A stretch of DNA of 64,000 nt, taken from contig NZ_NSGF01000004.1 of the NCBI RefSeq assembly GCF_002294995.1, positions 124,001 through 188,000 on the forward strand, given 5' to 3'. This document shows, piece after piece, positions 52,948 through 61,091 of this stretch (the first letter of the stretch is position 1; every line of letters starts with the position of its first letter). This DNA is from Mesorhizobium sp. WSM3860 (lineage in GTDB: Bacteria; Pseudomonadota; Alphaproteobacteria; Rhizobiales; Rhizobiaceae). The notes beneath the pieces are model-generated. The model worked only from the letters and a program-made list of their open reading frames with translations. It was not told the origin of the DNA and made no database searches. The position numbers were made by a program, and so were the translations under genes.

Positions 52948-54210
52948 TCAGGCGCCGCCCGTCAGGCTGGCCGACAACAGCAGCAGGCCGACCAGGAAGA
53001 TGAAGGCCGCGCCGCCGATCTCGACGATCGAGTGGATGCGGTTGCCGATGCGTCCGTCGCCGGCGAAATAGACAGCCCAGTTCTTGGCCGTCACCGCGAT
53101 CGTCGCCAGCGCCGAGACGGTGATCGCGGTGCCGATCGACATCGCTAGCACCGAGAGCAGTCCACCAAGCCAAAGCCCGTTGAGCAGCGCGAAGCTCAGC
53201 ACGATCAACGCGCCGGAGCAGGGACGGATGCCGACGGCGGCCACCGCCGACCAGGCGGTGCGCCAGTCGAAGCGGTCGCCCGAAAGCAGCGCCGGGTCCG
53301 GCGCGTGCGAGTGGCCGCAGGTCTCGCACACTTCGCCCGAACCACGGTCGTGGTGATGATGCCCAGCGTGATCGTGTGCGGCGTGATCGTGGTGGTGGTG
53401 CTCATGCGCGCCATGATCGTGGCTATGCGCGTGCGAATGCCCATGGTCGTGGTCGTGATGCGCATGCAGCGCATGCGAATGCGCTGAATGCGAATGAGCG
53501 TGGGAATGGCCGGTATGGGCTGCCGAAAGGCTGTAGGCGGGCGCCCTGCCGAGCATGCGCAGGATTGACGGACCGAGCTTGCGCCACAAAAGCCACGCAC
53601 CAAACAGAGTGACCAGCACATAGCTTGAGATTTCGAGGAACCATGCCGCGTCGGTCATCGACACCGTGGTCCCGCGCAGCACGAAATAGGCAAGCATCAT
53701 GACGACGACCGCGGTGAGGCCCTGCAGCAGCGCCGAGACGAAGGACAGCATGATGCCGCGCTTCAGCGCCACCTCGTTGGCCACCATGTAGGAGGAGATC
53801 ACCGCCTTGCCGTGGCCGGGGCCGGCGGCGTGGAAGATGCCGTAGGCGAAGGAAAGGCCGATCAGCAGCCAGAGCTTGCTGCCGTCCTGGCGCATCGCCT
53901 TCATCGCGGCTGCCAGCGAATGGTAGAATTCCTGCTGCCGCAGATTGATCCACATCAGGATATTGGCGAACGGGCCGGAGGTGCTGGGAGCCATGCCGTC
54001 ATTGGTGCCGATGCCGAGCGAGCTCTGGGCATGGGCGACGCCGGGCAGATGCGTCATGACCAGGGTGGCGGCCGCAAGGCCGAGCGCCAGGCGGATATTC
54101 GTGGGATGCCCCACGAATATCCGCCTGGATTCCCTTGCTTGTCGCAGGTTCCGATCGCAAAACCGTGGGACACTTTTGCGGAACCTGCTTGCGCGCAGCG
54201 ACAATTTCAT
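52948..54210 (-). CDS. NicO/RcnA-type nickel-cobalt efflux membrane protein
   Basis: 420 aa. Six or more transmembrane helices with the family motif FHAAGPGHGKAVISSYM in the first half and GIRPCSGALIVLSFAL in the second. A cytoplasmic His-rich loop of about 70 residues lies between (many HxH pairs, then CETCGHSH). It probably exports Ni2+ or Co2+. The N terminus is uncertain: residues 9 to about 45 are encoded by two palindromic elements, and a signal-peptide-like segment (RLALGLAAATLVM..GVAHA) follows. Other candidate starts are TTG 54216 and a GTG at 54114 inside the second palindrome. Confidence 0.85.
   Translation of the reverse strand: MKLSLRASRFRKSVPRFCDRNLRQARESRRIFVGHPTNIRLALGLAAATLVMTHLPGVAHAQSSLGIGTNDGMAPSTSGPFANILMWINLRQQEFYHSLAAAMKAMRQDGSKLWLLIGLSFAYGIFHAAGPGHGKAVISSYMVANEVALKRGIMLSFVSALLQGLTAVVVMMLAYFVLRGTTVSMTDAAWFLEISSYVLVTLFGAWLLWRKLGPSILRMLGRAPAYSLSAAHTGHSHAHSHSAHSHALHAHHDHDHGHSHAHSHDHGAHEHHHHDHAAHDHAGHHHHDRGSGEVCETCGHSHAPDPALLSGDRFDWRTAWSAVAAVGIRPCSGALIVLSFALLNGLWLGGLLSVLAMSIGTAITVSALATIAVTAKNWAVYFAGDGRIGNRIHSIVEIGGAAFIFLVGLLLLSASLTGGA
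54087..54128. repeat. Perfect 19-bp-arm palindrome at the 5' end of the NicO gene
   Basis: CCAGGCGGATATTCGTGGG and its exact complement separated by four bases. On the transcribed strand the first arm holds a GGCGG purine run and an in-frame GTG six bases later, so the hairpin would hide a possible start. Perfect arms of this length inside coding DNA are highly unusual. Confidence 0.85.
54144..54188. repeat. RIME-like palindromic element at the start of the NicO gene
   Basis: Outer arms GCAGGTTCCG / CGGAACCTGC and inner arms GCAAAA / TTTTGC around CCGTGGGACAC. The core (AAAACCG...CCCAC-like) matches the elements at 45138 and 55020, while the outer stem sequence differs. Directly adjacent to the palindrome at 54087. 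Confidence 0.8.
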
Positions 54211-54217
54211 CACCAAA

Positions 54218-54886
54218 TTATCCTTCCGGCGGACAGTTCAGTTCGAGCTTAGTGGCGAAGATCTTGCTCATGTCCGTGCCTGTCGGATCGTTGAAGAACG
54301 CTTCCGTCAGGGTCTTCTGGTTTTCCTTGATCGCTTCGTCCGGATCGGGACGGATCACCTTCTTGGTGCAATTCGCGGGCAATCCCGCGACGGTGAGGTT
54401 GGCGTCGTCGGTGAAGTCGATCGCCGTGTAGAAGGTCGGATCGTAGACGCCGATGTCGATCTTGCCGGCGAGCTTGATCGGCGTCTTCGGCTGCGACTCG
54501 AACAGAATGATCAACTGGTCGTTGTCGAAGTTCGCCATCAGATGCGGCGGAGGGACCATGGGCACATCCTTGCCGTCCTGCGTGACCAACTGGAAATAGT
54601 TGAACTCGGCCAGCGAGGAATGGACGGTGTCGGCCACTTCCTTGAGCTCTTTGTCGTCAAGTTTCAGATCGGAGTTCTTGTCGAACTCCATCATCACTGT
54701 ACTCGAAAACAGATCGTCGAAGCGCCAAAGGTGGCGCAGCGCCGTCACACTTTGGTGATCCGCGCTGAGGATGACGTCGAGGCGAGCCTCGGCGAAGACG
54801 TGCGGGTGCACCTCGGCAGGCTCTACCGCGGCAAAGGTGGCCGCAAAGGCCGAAGCCAGCATGGTTGCTTGCCGTTTCAAGTGCAT
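54218..54886 (-). CDS. DUF1007 family protein
   Basis: 222 aa. A signal sequence (MLASAFAATFAAVEPAEV) is followed by HPHVFAEARLDVIL, the conserved HPH start of DUF1007, which is often found beside NicO/RcnA transporters. Likely periplasmic and perhaps metal-binding through this N-terminal HPH. Its stop is one base before the first possible start of the NicO gene, so the pair is coupled. Reading further upstream in frame is not supported. Confidence 0.85.
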   Translation of the reverse strand: MHLKRQATMLASAFAATFAAVEPAEVHPHVFAEARLDVILSADHQSVTALRHLWRFDDLFSSTVMMEFDKNSDLKLDDKELKEVADTVHSSLAEFNYFQLVTQDGKDVPMVPPPHLMANFDNDQLIILFESQPKTPIKLAGKIDIGVYDPTFYTAIDFTDDANLTVAGLPANCTKKVIRPDPDEAIKENQKTLTEAFFNDPTGTDMSKIFATKLELNCPPEG

Positions 54887-55019
54887 TCCGGGCCGCGATT
54901 CCATCGACTTTGGGATTGGGCCCCGAGAGTTATCAGAAAGGGGGCGAAATTGGGACGCGCTCGGAGACCGTGGCGCTCCTTCAGATTCGCTCGACGCGCT
55001 TTTTGGGTTCTGATCTTGC

Positions 55020-55064
55020 GCATGCCTTTGTGCCGAAACCGGTTCCCACCTTCGGGGGACATGC
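55020..55064. repeat. RIME-like palindromic element, degenerate
   Basis: GCATG / CATGC outer and CCGAA / TTCGG inner arms around ACCGGTTCCCACC, immediately after the LysR stop. The core ACCGGTTCCCAC is the one common in rhizobial intergenic palindromes. Confidence 0.7.
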
Positions 55065-55065
55065 T

Positions 55066-55965
55066 TCATGCAGCGTCGCGCGTCCTGAACCAGTGCACCA
55101 GGAAATCGACGAAGACACGGACCTTGGCGGGCAAATAGCGGCGATGCGGATAGACCGCGAAGATGCCGCTGCCCGAGAGGATGCGGTCGTCGAGCACCGT
55201 CACCAGCTTGCCCGACGCGACGTCCGGCGCAGCGATGAAATCCGGCAGGATGGTGAAGCCCAGGCCCGACACGGCGGCTGCTCTCGCCGCCATAGGACTG
55301 TTGACCTCGATCGGGCCCGACACGGTGACGCTCACCGAATCCTCGCCGTCTCCCTTGAAGCGCCAGTTGGCCAAAGAGCGGCCGTTGGTGTCGACGATGC
55401 AGGGCATGTTGGAGAGATCCTGCGGGCGCGTCGGGGTGCCATGCTTTGCGAGCAGGTCCGGCGAAGCGCAAAGCTTGATTGAAAACGGTCCCAGGCGCCG
55501 CGCGATCAGCGACGAGTTCTCCAGCCGCGAAATGCGCACGGCGACATCGAAGCCTTCCTCGACCAGGTCGACGAAGCGGTCGTCGAGATGGATGTCGAGC
55601 ACGATGTCGGGATGCTGCTTGGCAAAGTCGATCAGCGACTGGCCGATCGGCGCGTCGGCGAAGGTGCGCGCTGCCGAGAGCTTGATGCGGCCGCGCACGT
55701 CGCCGGAAGATTCGCGCACGGCATCGGCCAGGCTGTCGACCTCGCGCACGATTTCGGAGGCGCGCTGATAATAGGTGTGGCCGGCTTCGGTCAGCGAGAA
55801 CTGCCGCGTGGTGCGGTTCAACAACAGCGCGCCGAGCTCGTCCTCCAGCTCGCGCACATATTTCGACAGCAGCGCCTTCGAGCGGCCGATCTTGCGCGCG
55901 GCGGCCGAGAAGCCTTCGGCCTCGACCACGTCGATGAAGGCGCGCATGCGGGTCAATGTATCCAT
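55066..55965 (-). CDS. LysR family transcriptional regulator
   Basis: 299 aa. N-terminal winged helix-turn-helix (MDTLTRMRAFIDVVEAEGFSAAARKIG, then LSKYVRELEDELGALLL) and a periplasmic-binding-protein-like effector domain (from about 90). AAAGGTCTG precedes the ATG, which is 2 nt after the amidase stop, so it is co-transcribed with the amidase and may control it. Effector unknown. Confidence 0.93.
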   Translation of the reverse strand: MDTLTRMRAFIDVVEAEGFSAAARKIGRSKALLSKYVRELEDELGALLLNRTTRQFSLTEAGHTYYQRASEIVREVDSLADAVRESSGDVRGRIKLSAARTFADAPIGQSLIDFAKQHPDIVLDIHLDDRFVDLVEEGFDVAVRISRLENSSLIARRLGPFSIKLCASPDLLAKHGTPTRPQDLSNMPCIVDTNGRSLANWRFKGDGEDSVSVTVSGPIEVNSPMAARAAAVSGLGFTILPDFIAAPDVASGKLVTVLDDRILSGSGIFAVYPHRRYLPAKVRVFVDFLVHWFRTRDAA

Positions 55966-55967
55966 GA

Positions 55968-57167
55968 TCAGACCTTTCGGGCCGCGTCGAGAATCGTGCG
56001 GCCGAGCCGTATCAGGGCGACGTCGCTGCCGGAAGGGCCGAGCAGCGATAGGCCGAAGGGCGCGCCGTCGACGGAGCCGAGCGGCAAGCTGATCTGCGGG
56101 AAGCCCGACAGGCCGGCCAGGCACAGCAGATGCAGCGCCCTTTCGCGATAGGCCTGGAACTGCTCCGGCGTGCTGGTCTTCAGTGGCGCTGCGCCCGGCA
56201 CGGTCGGCAGAACAAGAAAGCCGTCGTTGCCGAGCAGCTTGCCGAACTCGGAGCCGAAGGCTGCCCGTCGCGCCGTTTCGGTCTCGACTGTCTTTGTATC
56301 GATCGTGCGGCCGAAGCCGAAACGCTCGTCGACACCCGGACCAAGCCCGTGATCGCCTGCCGAAATCCAGCCGCCATGCACCTGCCAGGCCTCAAAGGCC
56401 TGCAGCCGGCGAAAGCACCAGTAGAGATCATCCGGGGAGGAGGCGAAGGCGTGTTCGGTTTCAGTAGGCTCGCCGACGACGGCTGCTGCCTGTGCCTTCA
56501 TCCGCGCATATTCGGCGGCTTCCGTCGGTCCGGAGACAAAGGCATCGAGCCAGCGGATCGACAGCGGGCGGTTCAGCGGATGCTGGTGTGGATCGCGCCC
56601 GAGCAGAAGCTTGCCGACCATTTCGTAAGTTTCTATGTCGCCGGCGAACCAGCCGAAGGTGTCGAAGCTCGGCGCGAGCTTCATGGCGCCCTCGAGCGAT
56701 ATCCGGCCGTGACTGGTGCGCAGCCCGATCAACCCGCAGAAGCTCGCCGGCGCGCGGATCGAGCCGCCGGTATCGGAGCCGACGGCGATGTCGGCAAGGC
56801 CGCCGGCGACCGCCGCCGCCGAACCTGACGAGGAGCCGCCGGTCACGCGATCCGGAGCGGCTGCGTTCACCGGAAACGCGAAATGCGAATTCTGGCCGAA
56901 CAACGAGAAGGCGAGCTCGTCGGTTTGTGTCTTGCCGACGAATCGCGCGCCGGCGTCGAGAATCAACTGCACGGCCTCGGCCGTCCGCGAGGAGGCGTGA
57001 GCCTGCTCGAACTTGCGCGGGTTGCCGCAGCCGGTGCGGTAGCCGGCGACGTCATAGATGTCCTTAACCGCCAGGTGCAGGCCAGCTAGCGGGCCAAATT
57101 CCGCGTTGGCCACGGGCATTTGACGCAGATCGAGGAAGGCGTTGAGAGGGCCGTGAGTGCCTGGCAT
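55968..57167 (-). CDS. Amidase signature family amidase
   Basis: 399 aa. The Ser-cisSer-Lys triad is complete: Lys35 in LAVKDIYD, cis-Ser112 in TGGSSSGSAAA, nucleophile Ser136 in SDTGGSIRAP. It hydrolyses a small amide; GatA-type function is unlikely without GatB/C. The start MPGTHGPL is used; 9 more codons upstream are open. An 11-bp direct repeat (CATTGTTCGAT at 57165 and 57196) spans its start. First gene of an operon with lysR. Confidence 0.9.
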   Translation of the reverse strand: MPGTHGPLNAFLDLRQMPVANAEFGPLAGLHLAVKDIYDVAGYRTGCGNPRKFEQAHASSRTAEAVQLILDAGARFVGKTQTDELAFSLFGQNSHFAFPVNAAAPDRVTGGSSSGSAAAVAGGLADIAVGSDTGGSIRAPASFCGLIGLRTSHGRISLEGAMKLAPSFDTFGWFAGDIETYEMVGKLLLGRDPHQHPLNRPLSIRWLDAFVSGPTEAAEYARMKAQAAAVVGEPTETEHAFASSPDDLYWCFRRLQAFEAWQVHGGWISAGDHGLGPGVDERFGFGRTIDTKTVETETARRAAFGSEFGKLLGNDGFLVLPTVPGAAPLKTSTPEQFQAYRERALHLLCLAGLSGFPQISLPLGSVDGAPFGLSLLGPSGSDVALIRLGRTILDAARKV

Positions 57168-57241
57168 TGTTCGATTTCCGGATACGGTCCACAAACATTG
57201 TTCGATGCCGGAATTTTTACAACCGGCGCTTACGATTTTTA

Positions 57242-57270
57242 TTGATTGTAAAACCCTTCGCTCTTATATC
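57242..57270 (+). promoter_or_regulatory. Promoter of the ornithine decarboxylase leader
   Basis: TTGATT (57242-57247), 17-bp spacer, TATATC (57265-57270). Predicted start near 57277, giving a leader of about 430 nt before the ornithine decarboxylase. Confidence 0.6.
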
Positions 57271-57276
57271 GCGCTT

Positions 57277-57706
57277 GCCCAAAGTCGCACGTGCCTGTGG
57301 GTGTCCGCCGATCCTCGAATGGTGAGGGCAATCGGTAAGGTAACTGGAGCCAACCCCTCCAGTCGGTCAGTGGCCAACCACAAGACCGAGGACACCTTGA
57401 AGCAACGACGGTGCGGGCCTTTCTGGTGTCTGCCGGTCGTCCAAAGACCGGGGTTACTGAAGAGGCACACCTTCATTGCCGGCAGTGCGGACGGGTCCTC
57501 CCATCCAAGCCAAGGCAGACAAAGCGAACCGAGGCCGGGCAAGGCCAGGTTCACCGCCGCGAGACGGCGTTCCGTGGTTCCGGGGTCTCCACCGGCTGGT
57601 TCCATGGATTTTCCGTCCCGCCTTTGTCCACCGCGAGTTCGCGAGGCTGAGCGCCCGCGTCCCGCAGCCTTTGTGCGCGCCGAAAGGCGCAGATGGAGAG
57701 ACCTCG
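57277..57706 (+). promoter_or_regulatory. Long structured leader, speF-motif candidate
   Basis: About 430 nt of untranslated RNA precede the ornithine decarboxylase. It holds several hairpins, among them CGCCG-CGAGA-CGGCG near 57552 and GCGCC-GAAA-GGCGC (57677-57690) just before the GGAGAG ribosome site. A long conserved leader at this place in alphaproteobacteria is known as the speF motif. No leader ORF is convincing. The assignment is based on location and length, not a model match. Confidence 0.55.
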
Positions 57707-58840
57707 ATGGCCACCCAGCGCATTCTTGACTTTCTCGCCACCCGACGTCCGAATGGCCCCTGCCTCGTCGTCGACCTCGATGTCGTGCGCGACAATTTCC
57801 GCGCCTTCGAGAAGGCGTTGCCCGATTCCAAGATCTACTATGCGGTGAAAGCAAACCCGGCGCCGGAGATCCTGCGCCTGCTTGCTGCGATGGGCTCGTC
57901 CTTCGACACCGCATCGGTTGCCGAGGTCGAGATGGCGATGGATGCCGGCGCGCCGGCGGATCGCATTTCCTTCGGCAACACCATCAAGAAGGAGCGCGAC
58001 ATTGCGCGCGCCTACCAGCTCGGCATCCGCCTCTACGCGGTGGATTGCGTCGAGGAGGTCGAGAAGATCGCCCGCGCCGCCCCGGGCTCGCGCGTGTTCT
58101 GCCGCGTGCTGACCGACGGCGAGGGTGCCGAATGGCCGCTGTCGCGCAAGTTCGGCTGCGTGCCGGCGATGGCCGTCGACGTGCTGCGTCATGCCAAGAG
58201 CCTCGGCCTCGACGCCTATGGCGTGTCGTTCCATGTCGGCTCGCAGCAGACCGATCTCTCGGCCTGGGACCGTGCGCTGGGCGACGCCAAGAAGGTGTTC
58301 GCCACGCTCGCCGAGGAAGGCATCGTCTTGAAGATGGTCAACATGGGCGGCGGTTTCCCGACCCGTTACCTGAAGGACGTGCCGGCGGCGCAGGCCTATG
58401 GCCAGGCGATCTTCTCGGCGCTGCGCAGGCATTTCGGCAACGCGCTGCCCGAAACGATCATCGAGCCGGGCCGCGGCATGGTCGGCAATGCCGGCGTCAT
58501 CAAGTCGGAAGTCGTGCTGATCTCGAAGAAGGCCGACAATGACAATGTGCGCTGGGTGTTCCTCGACATCGGCAAGTTCGGCGGTCTCGCCGAGACCATG
58601 GACGAGGCGATCCGCTATCCGATCGTGACGCCGCGCGACGGCTCGGAGACCGCGCCCTGCGTCCTCGCCGGCCCGACCTGCGATTCGGCCGATGTGCTCT
58701 ACGAGAAGGCGCCTTATCCCCTGCCTCTGTCGCTCACCATCGGCGATGAGGTGCTGATCGAAGGTACCGGCGCCTATACGACCACCTATTCGTCGGTCGC
58801 CTTCAACGGCTTCGAGCCGCTCCGATCCTACGTGATCTGA
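57707..58840 (+). CDS. Ornithine decarboxylase (fold-type III PLP enzyme)
   Basis: 377 aa. PLP-lysine in KIYYAVKANPAPEIL, FDTASVAEVEMAMDAG, GVSFHVGSQQTD, the glycine loop MGGGFPTRY, EPGRGMVGNAG and the active-site cysteine region GPTCDSADVLYE. It decarboxylates ornithine to putrescine (some relatives also accept lysine). The start follows GGAGAGACCTCG. The product would feed homospermidine synthase at 32278. It is controlled through a long leader; a GNAT gene follows, an association common in rhizobia. Confidence 0.93.
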   Translation: MATQRILDFLATRRPNGPCLVVDLDVVRDNFRAFEKALPDSKIYYAVKANPAPEILRLLAAMGSSFDTASVAEVEMAMDAGAPADRISFGNTIKKERDIARAYQLGIRLYAVDCVEEVEKIARAAPGSRVFCRVLTDGEGAEWPLSRKFGCVPAMAVDVLRHAKSLGLDAYGVSFHVGSQQTDLSAWDRALGDAKKVFATLAEEGIVLKMVNMGGGFPTRYLKDVPAAQAYGQAIFSALRRHFGNALPETIIEPGRGMVGNAGVIKSEVVLISKKADNDNVRWVFLDIGKFGGLAETMDEAIRYPIVTPRDGSETAPCVLAGPTCDSADVLYEKAPYPLPLSLTIGDEVLIEGTGAYTTTYSSVAFNGFEPLRSYVI

Positions 58841-58931
58841 AGGCGCCAGCCTTCAGATCAACCGGCGTGGGCGAGATCGCCCGCCCGGGCTCGCTTGTGG
58901 AACAGATCTCCGCTCGTGAAGGATCGCGGAA

Positions 58932-59531
58932 ATGGACTTTGCAGATTTCATCATTGAGGGCGCCGCGCGCCGGGTCTCCCCCTCCAGGGGGGAGATTGCG
59001 CCGGCCTTCGTCATCGTTGCCGAAGGCGTCGGCGATATGCAGGCGCGCGAAGCGCTGCTCGACCGCGCAATGGGGCCGAAACGCCGGAAGAAGTCGTCCG
59101 AGAAACTGCGGCGTGGCCGCCGGCCGTCGGAAGGCCTGGCCTTTGTCGCGCTCGGCGCGTCGGGCGCGGTCGTCGGCACGGTTCGGCTGTGGGACGTGAC
59201 GCTGGGCGAGGGCGGTCCGGCAGCGCTCCTGCTCGGACCGCTGGCAGTGGAGCCAGGCCTCAAGAGCGGCGGCATCGGCTCGGCGCTGATGTGGCACGCG
59301 ATCGGCGAGGCCGCGCGGCTCGGCCACGGCGCGATCCTGCTGGTCGGCGATGCGCCCTATTACGGGCGGTTCGGTTTTTCGGCCGACCGCACCGGCTCGC
59401 TCGCCATGCCTGGGCCCTATGAGCGGCACCGCCTGCTGGCGCTCGAACTGAAGGACGGCTCGCTCGACGGGGCCGCGGGCACGATCAAGGCCGCCGGCCG
59501 CAAGGTCAAGGCCTTGGACTTCGTGGCCTGA
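58932..59531 (+). CDS. GNAT family N-acetyltransferase (YhbS-like)
   Basis: 199 aa. LGPLAVEPGLKSGGIGSALMWHAI holds the acetyl-CoA loop; LVGDAPYYGRFGFSADRTG is typical of the YhbS subgroup. It lies 91 nt after the ornithine decarboxylase on the same strand; a polyamine or basic substrate is a reasonable guess, not shown. A basic RRKKSSEKLRRGRR stretch in the N-terminal half is unusual. Confidence 0.88.
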   Translation: MDFADFIIEGAARRVSPSRGEIAPAFVIVAEGVGDMQAREALLDRAMGPKRRKKSSEKLRRGRRPSEGLAFVALGASGAVVGTVRLWDVTLGEGGPAALLLGPLAVEPGLKSGGIGSALMWHAIGEAARLGHGAILLVGDAPYYGRFGFSADRTGSLAMPGPYERHRLLALELKDGSLDGAAGTIKAAGRKVKALDFVA

Positions 59532-59617
59532 ACGCGGCGGAGAGGGCGCAGTCGCGGCGTCGCGCGTTTCAAAGAAGCGCGGCGCCGCATCGCGTGGTAA
59601 TTGCCTCTCGACGCCAA

Positions 59618-59902
59618 TCAGCCGAGCAACTGGCTGAGCGCCATGGCGACCGTCATGTCGCCCTCGACCTTCAGCTTGCCGGCCATGAAGGCCATGGTCG
59701 GGTTGAGGTCGCCGGCGATCAGCGAATCGAGATCGTCGAGCGACAGCTTGATCGTGCAGTCGGTCGGGGCATCGGCGGTCGAGACGGTCGCGCCGTCGAT
59801 AACGATAACACCGTCGCTGCCGGTGTCGAACTTGACAGAATGCTCGAAGCCGGCGCTTGCCACGCGCGACCTGATCTGGTCGGCAATCTCCTGAACGCCC
59901 AT
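59618..59902 (-). CDS. SCP2 sterol-binding domain protein
   Basis: 94 aa, a single SCP2 domain (MGVQEIADQIRSRV; CTIKLSLDDLDSLIAGDLNP; AFMAGKLKVEGDM). These small proteins bind lipids or acyl-CoAs in a hydrophobic tunnel. GAGGAGAAC precedes the ATG. It stands alone between the GNAT gene and the flagellar block; its partner is unknown. Confidence 0.92.
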   Translation of the reverse strand: MGVQEIADQIRSRVASAGFEHSVKFDTGSDGVIVIDGATVSTADAPTDCTIKLSLDDLDSLIAGDLNPTMAFMAGKLKVEGDMTVAMALSQLLG

Positions 59903-60104
59903 GGCGGTTCTCCTCGTTTGGTTGCGTTTGACGCGCACCGGCCTTGGCCGCTGGGCGAGGCGCCGTGTCGCGCAGCAGCGCGGCGACAGCCACCGGCGCA
60001 TATAGCTTCGGGTTGACGTTTACGTCAACGCGGCGGCCATGCGGCATGTCGCATCACCAGACGAGCATGTGAACCCGTAGCGCGCCAAGTCGATCCAGAG
60101 CCGA

Positions 60105-60629
60105 TCAATGCTCCGGCTGGAATGGCTTGGTCATCGCGTGCGCGGTCTCGCCGGCAGTCTTGCGGCGGCGGATGGCGTTGTCGCGGATTTCGTCCTTGGA
60201 CAGGAAGTTGACCTGGTCGATCAGCACGTCGTGCACCAGCTCGACGCCGACGCGGGCGTTGACGGTATCGCGGATCGCCTTGCGGAAAGCATCGAGATCG
60301 ATCGTCTCTTTCTTGGTGAAATCGATCTGCGGATTGGAATAGAGGTAGGAATAGACCTGATCGGTGATGATCGCCGGCGCCGGGATCGACAGTTTCTTTA
60401 TCTGATCCGGTTCCACCGTGTACACGAGCTTGGTCAGGAAGTAGCCGTCGATCTTGGCATCGCGGATGAGCGGCACCGAAATGATGTCGGTCTTGACGTA
60501 GTCGAGACCGCCCAGCATCGGCTTCGGAGGCTCACCGACGCCGCGCTCGCCAGCCGCCTGGAAGGAATAAAACACCGCGCCGAGCGTTACGGCGCAGATC
60601 CAAAGCGCTGCGGCGAGGAACTTGATCAC
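60105..60629 (-). CDS. Conserved hypothetical protein of the rhizobial flagellar cluster
   Basis: 174 aa. One N-terminal transmembrane helix (KFLAAALWICAVTLGAVFYSF), then a soluble periplasmic domain. Its layout (short tail, one helix, then a domain ending in a conserved DQVNFLSKDEIRDN) recalls FliL, but I cannot confirm homology. Third gene of a leftward set after the rod-binding and FlgN-like genes (31 nt gap), so a flagellar role is likely. Confidence 0.65.
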   Translation of the reverse strand: MIKFLAAALWICAVTLGAVFYSFQAAGERGVGEPPKPMLGGLDYVKTDIISVPLIRDAKIDGYFLTKLVYTVEPDQIKKLSIPAPAIITDQVYSYLYSNPQIDFTKKETIDLDAFRKAIRDTVNARVGVELVHDVLIDQVNFLSKDEIRDNAIRRRKTAGETAHAMTKPFQPEH

Positions 60630-60660
60630 CGGATCCTACCTTGCTCCGTAGTCATCTCAG

Positions 60661-61083
60661 TCAAGCCCGGGCGTATCCGAATTCGCCTGCCGAGTAGGTG
60701 CCGTCGGCATCGGCGCGCTGGATGGCGTTCTTCAACAGCGTGGCGACCTCGTTGACGGCAGTGAGATGAGCAAGGATAGCCGCCTCGTTCTTTGCCAGCT
60801 TCTGGCGCAGCCGCGCCAGTCCCTCGCGATGCTGCTCAAGGAACTCGATCTCATTGGCGCCCTTGAGCGCGCGGGTCAGTTCGTAGAGATAGCGGCTTTT
60901 GCGGGCATTCGAGGCCTTGAGGTCGTAGCTGGTGCCGCTGCGGATACCCGCCGTCTCCTCATCTACCGCCTCCTCGATGCGGCCAATGATGGCGGCGAGG
61001 TTGCCGGGCCGTGCAGATGCGATCGGTGCTTCCGCGGCGGTGGTCCGTGCAGGCAGGTTGGAAATGTCCGTTCGGTCGGCCAT
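60661..61083 (-). CDS. FlgN-like flagellar export chaperone
   Basis: 140 aa, mostly alpha-helical with coiled-coil character from about 30 to 130 (LAAIIGRIEEAVDEETAGI; ARLRQKLAKNEAAIL). Matches the FlgN-like protein of rhizobial flagellar clusters, which binds hook-associated proteins before export. Lies 8 nt after the rod-binding gene, same strand. Sequence divergence from enteric FlgN is high, so the call depends partly on position. Confidence 0.7.
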   Translation of the reverse strand: MADRTDISNLPARTTAAEAPIASARPGNLAAIIGRIEEAVDEETAGIRSGTSYDLKASNARKSRYLYELTRALKGANEIEFLEQHREGLARLRQKLAKNEAAILAHLTAVNEVATLLKNAIQRADADGTYSAGEFGYARA

Positions 61084-61091
61084 GTAGGTCC

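Noticed and set aside
57411..57650. 79-codon frame in the ornithine decarboxylase leader
   Set aside because: No ribosome site, no signal or family character, and it overlaps predicted hairpins; the region is better read as structured leader RNA.
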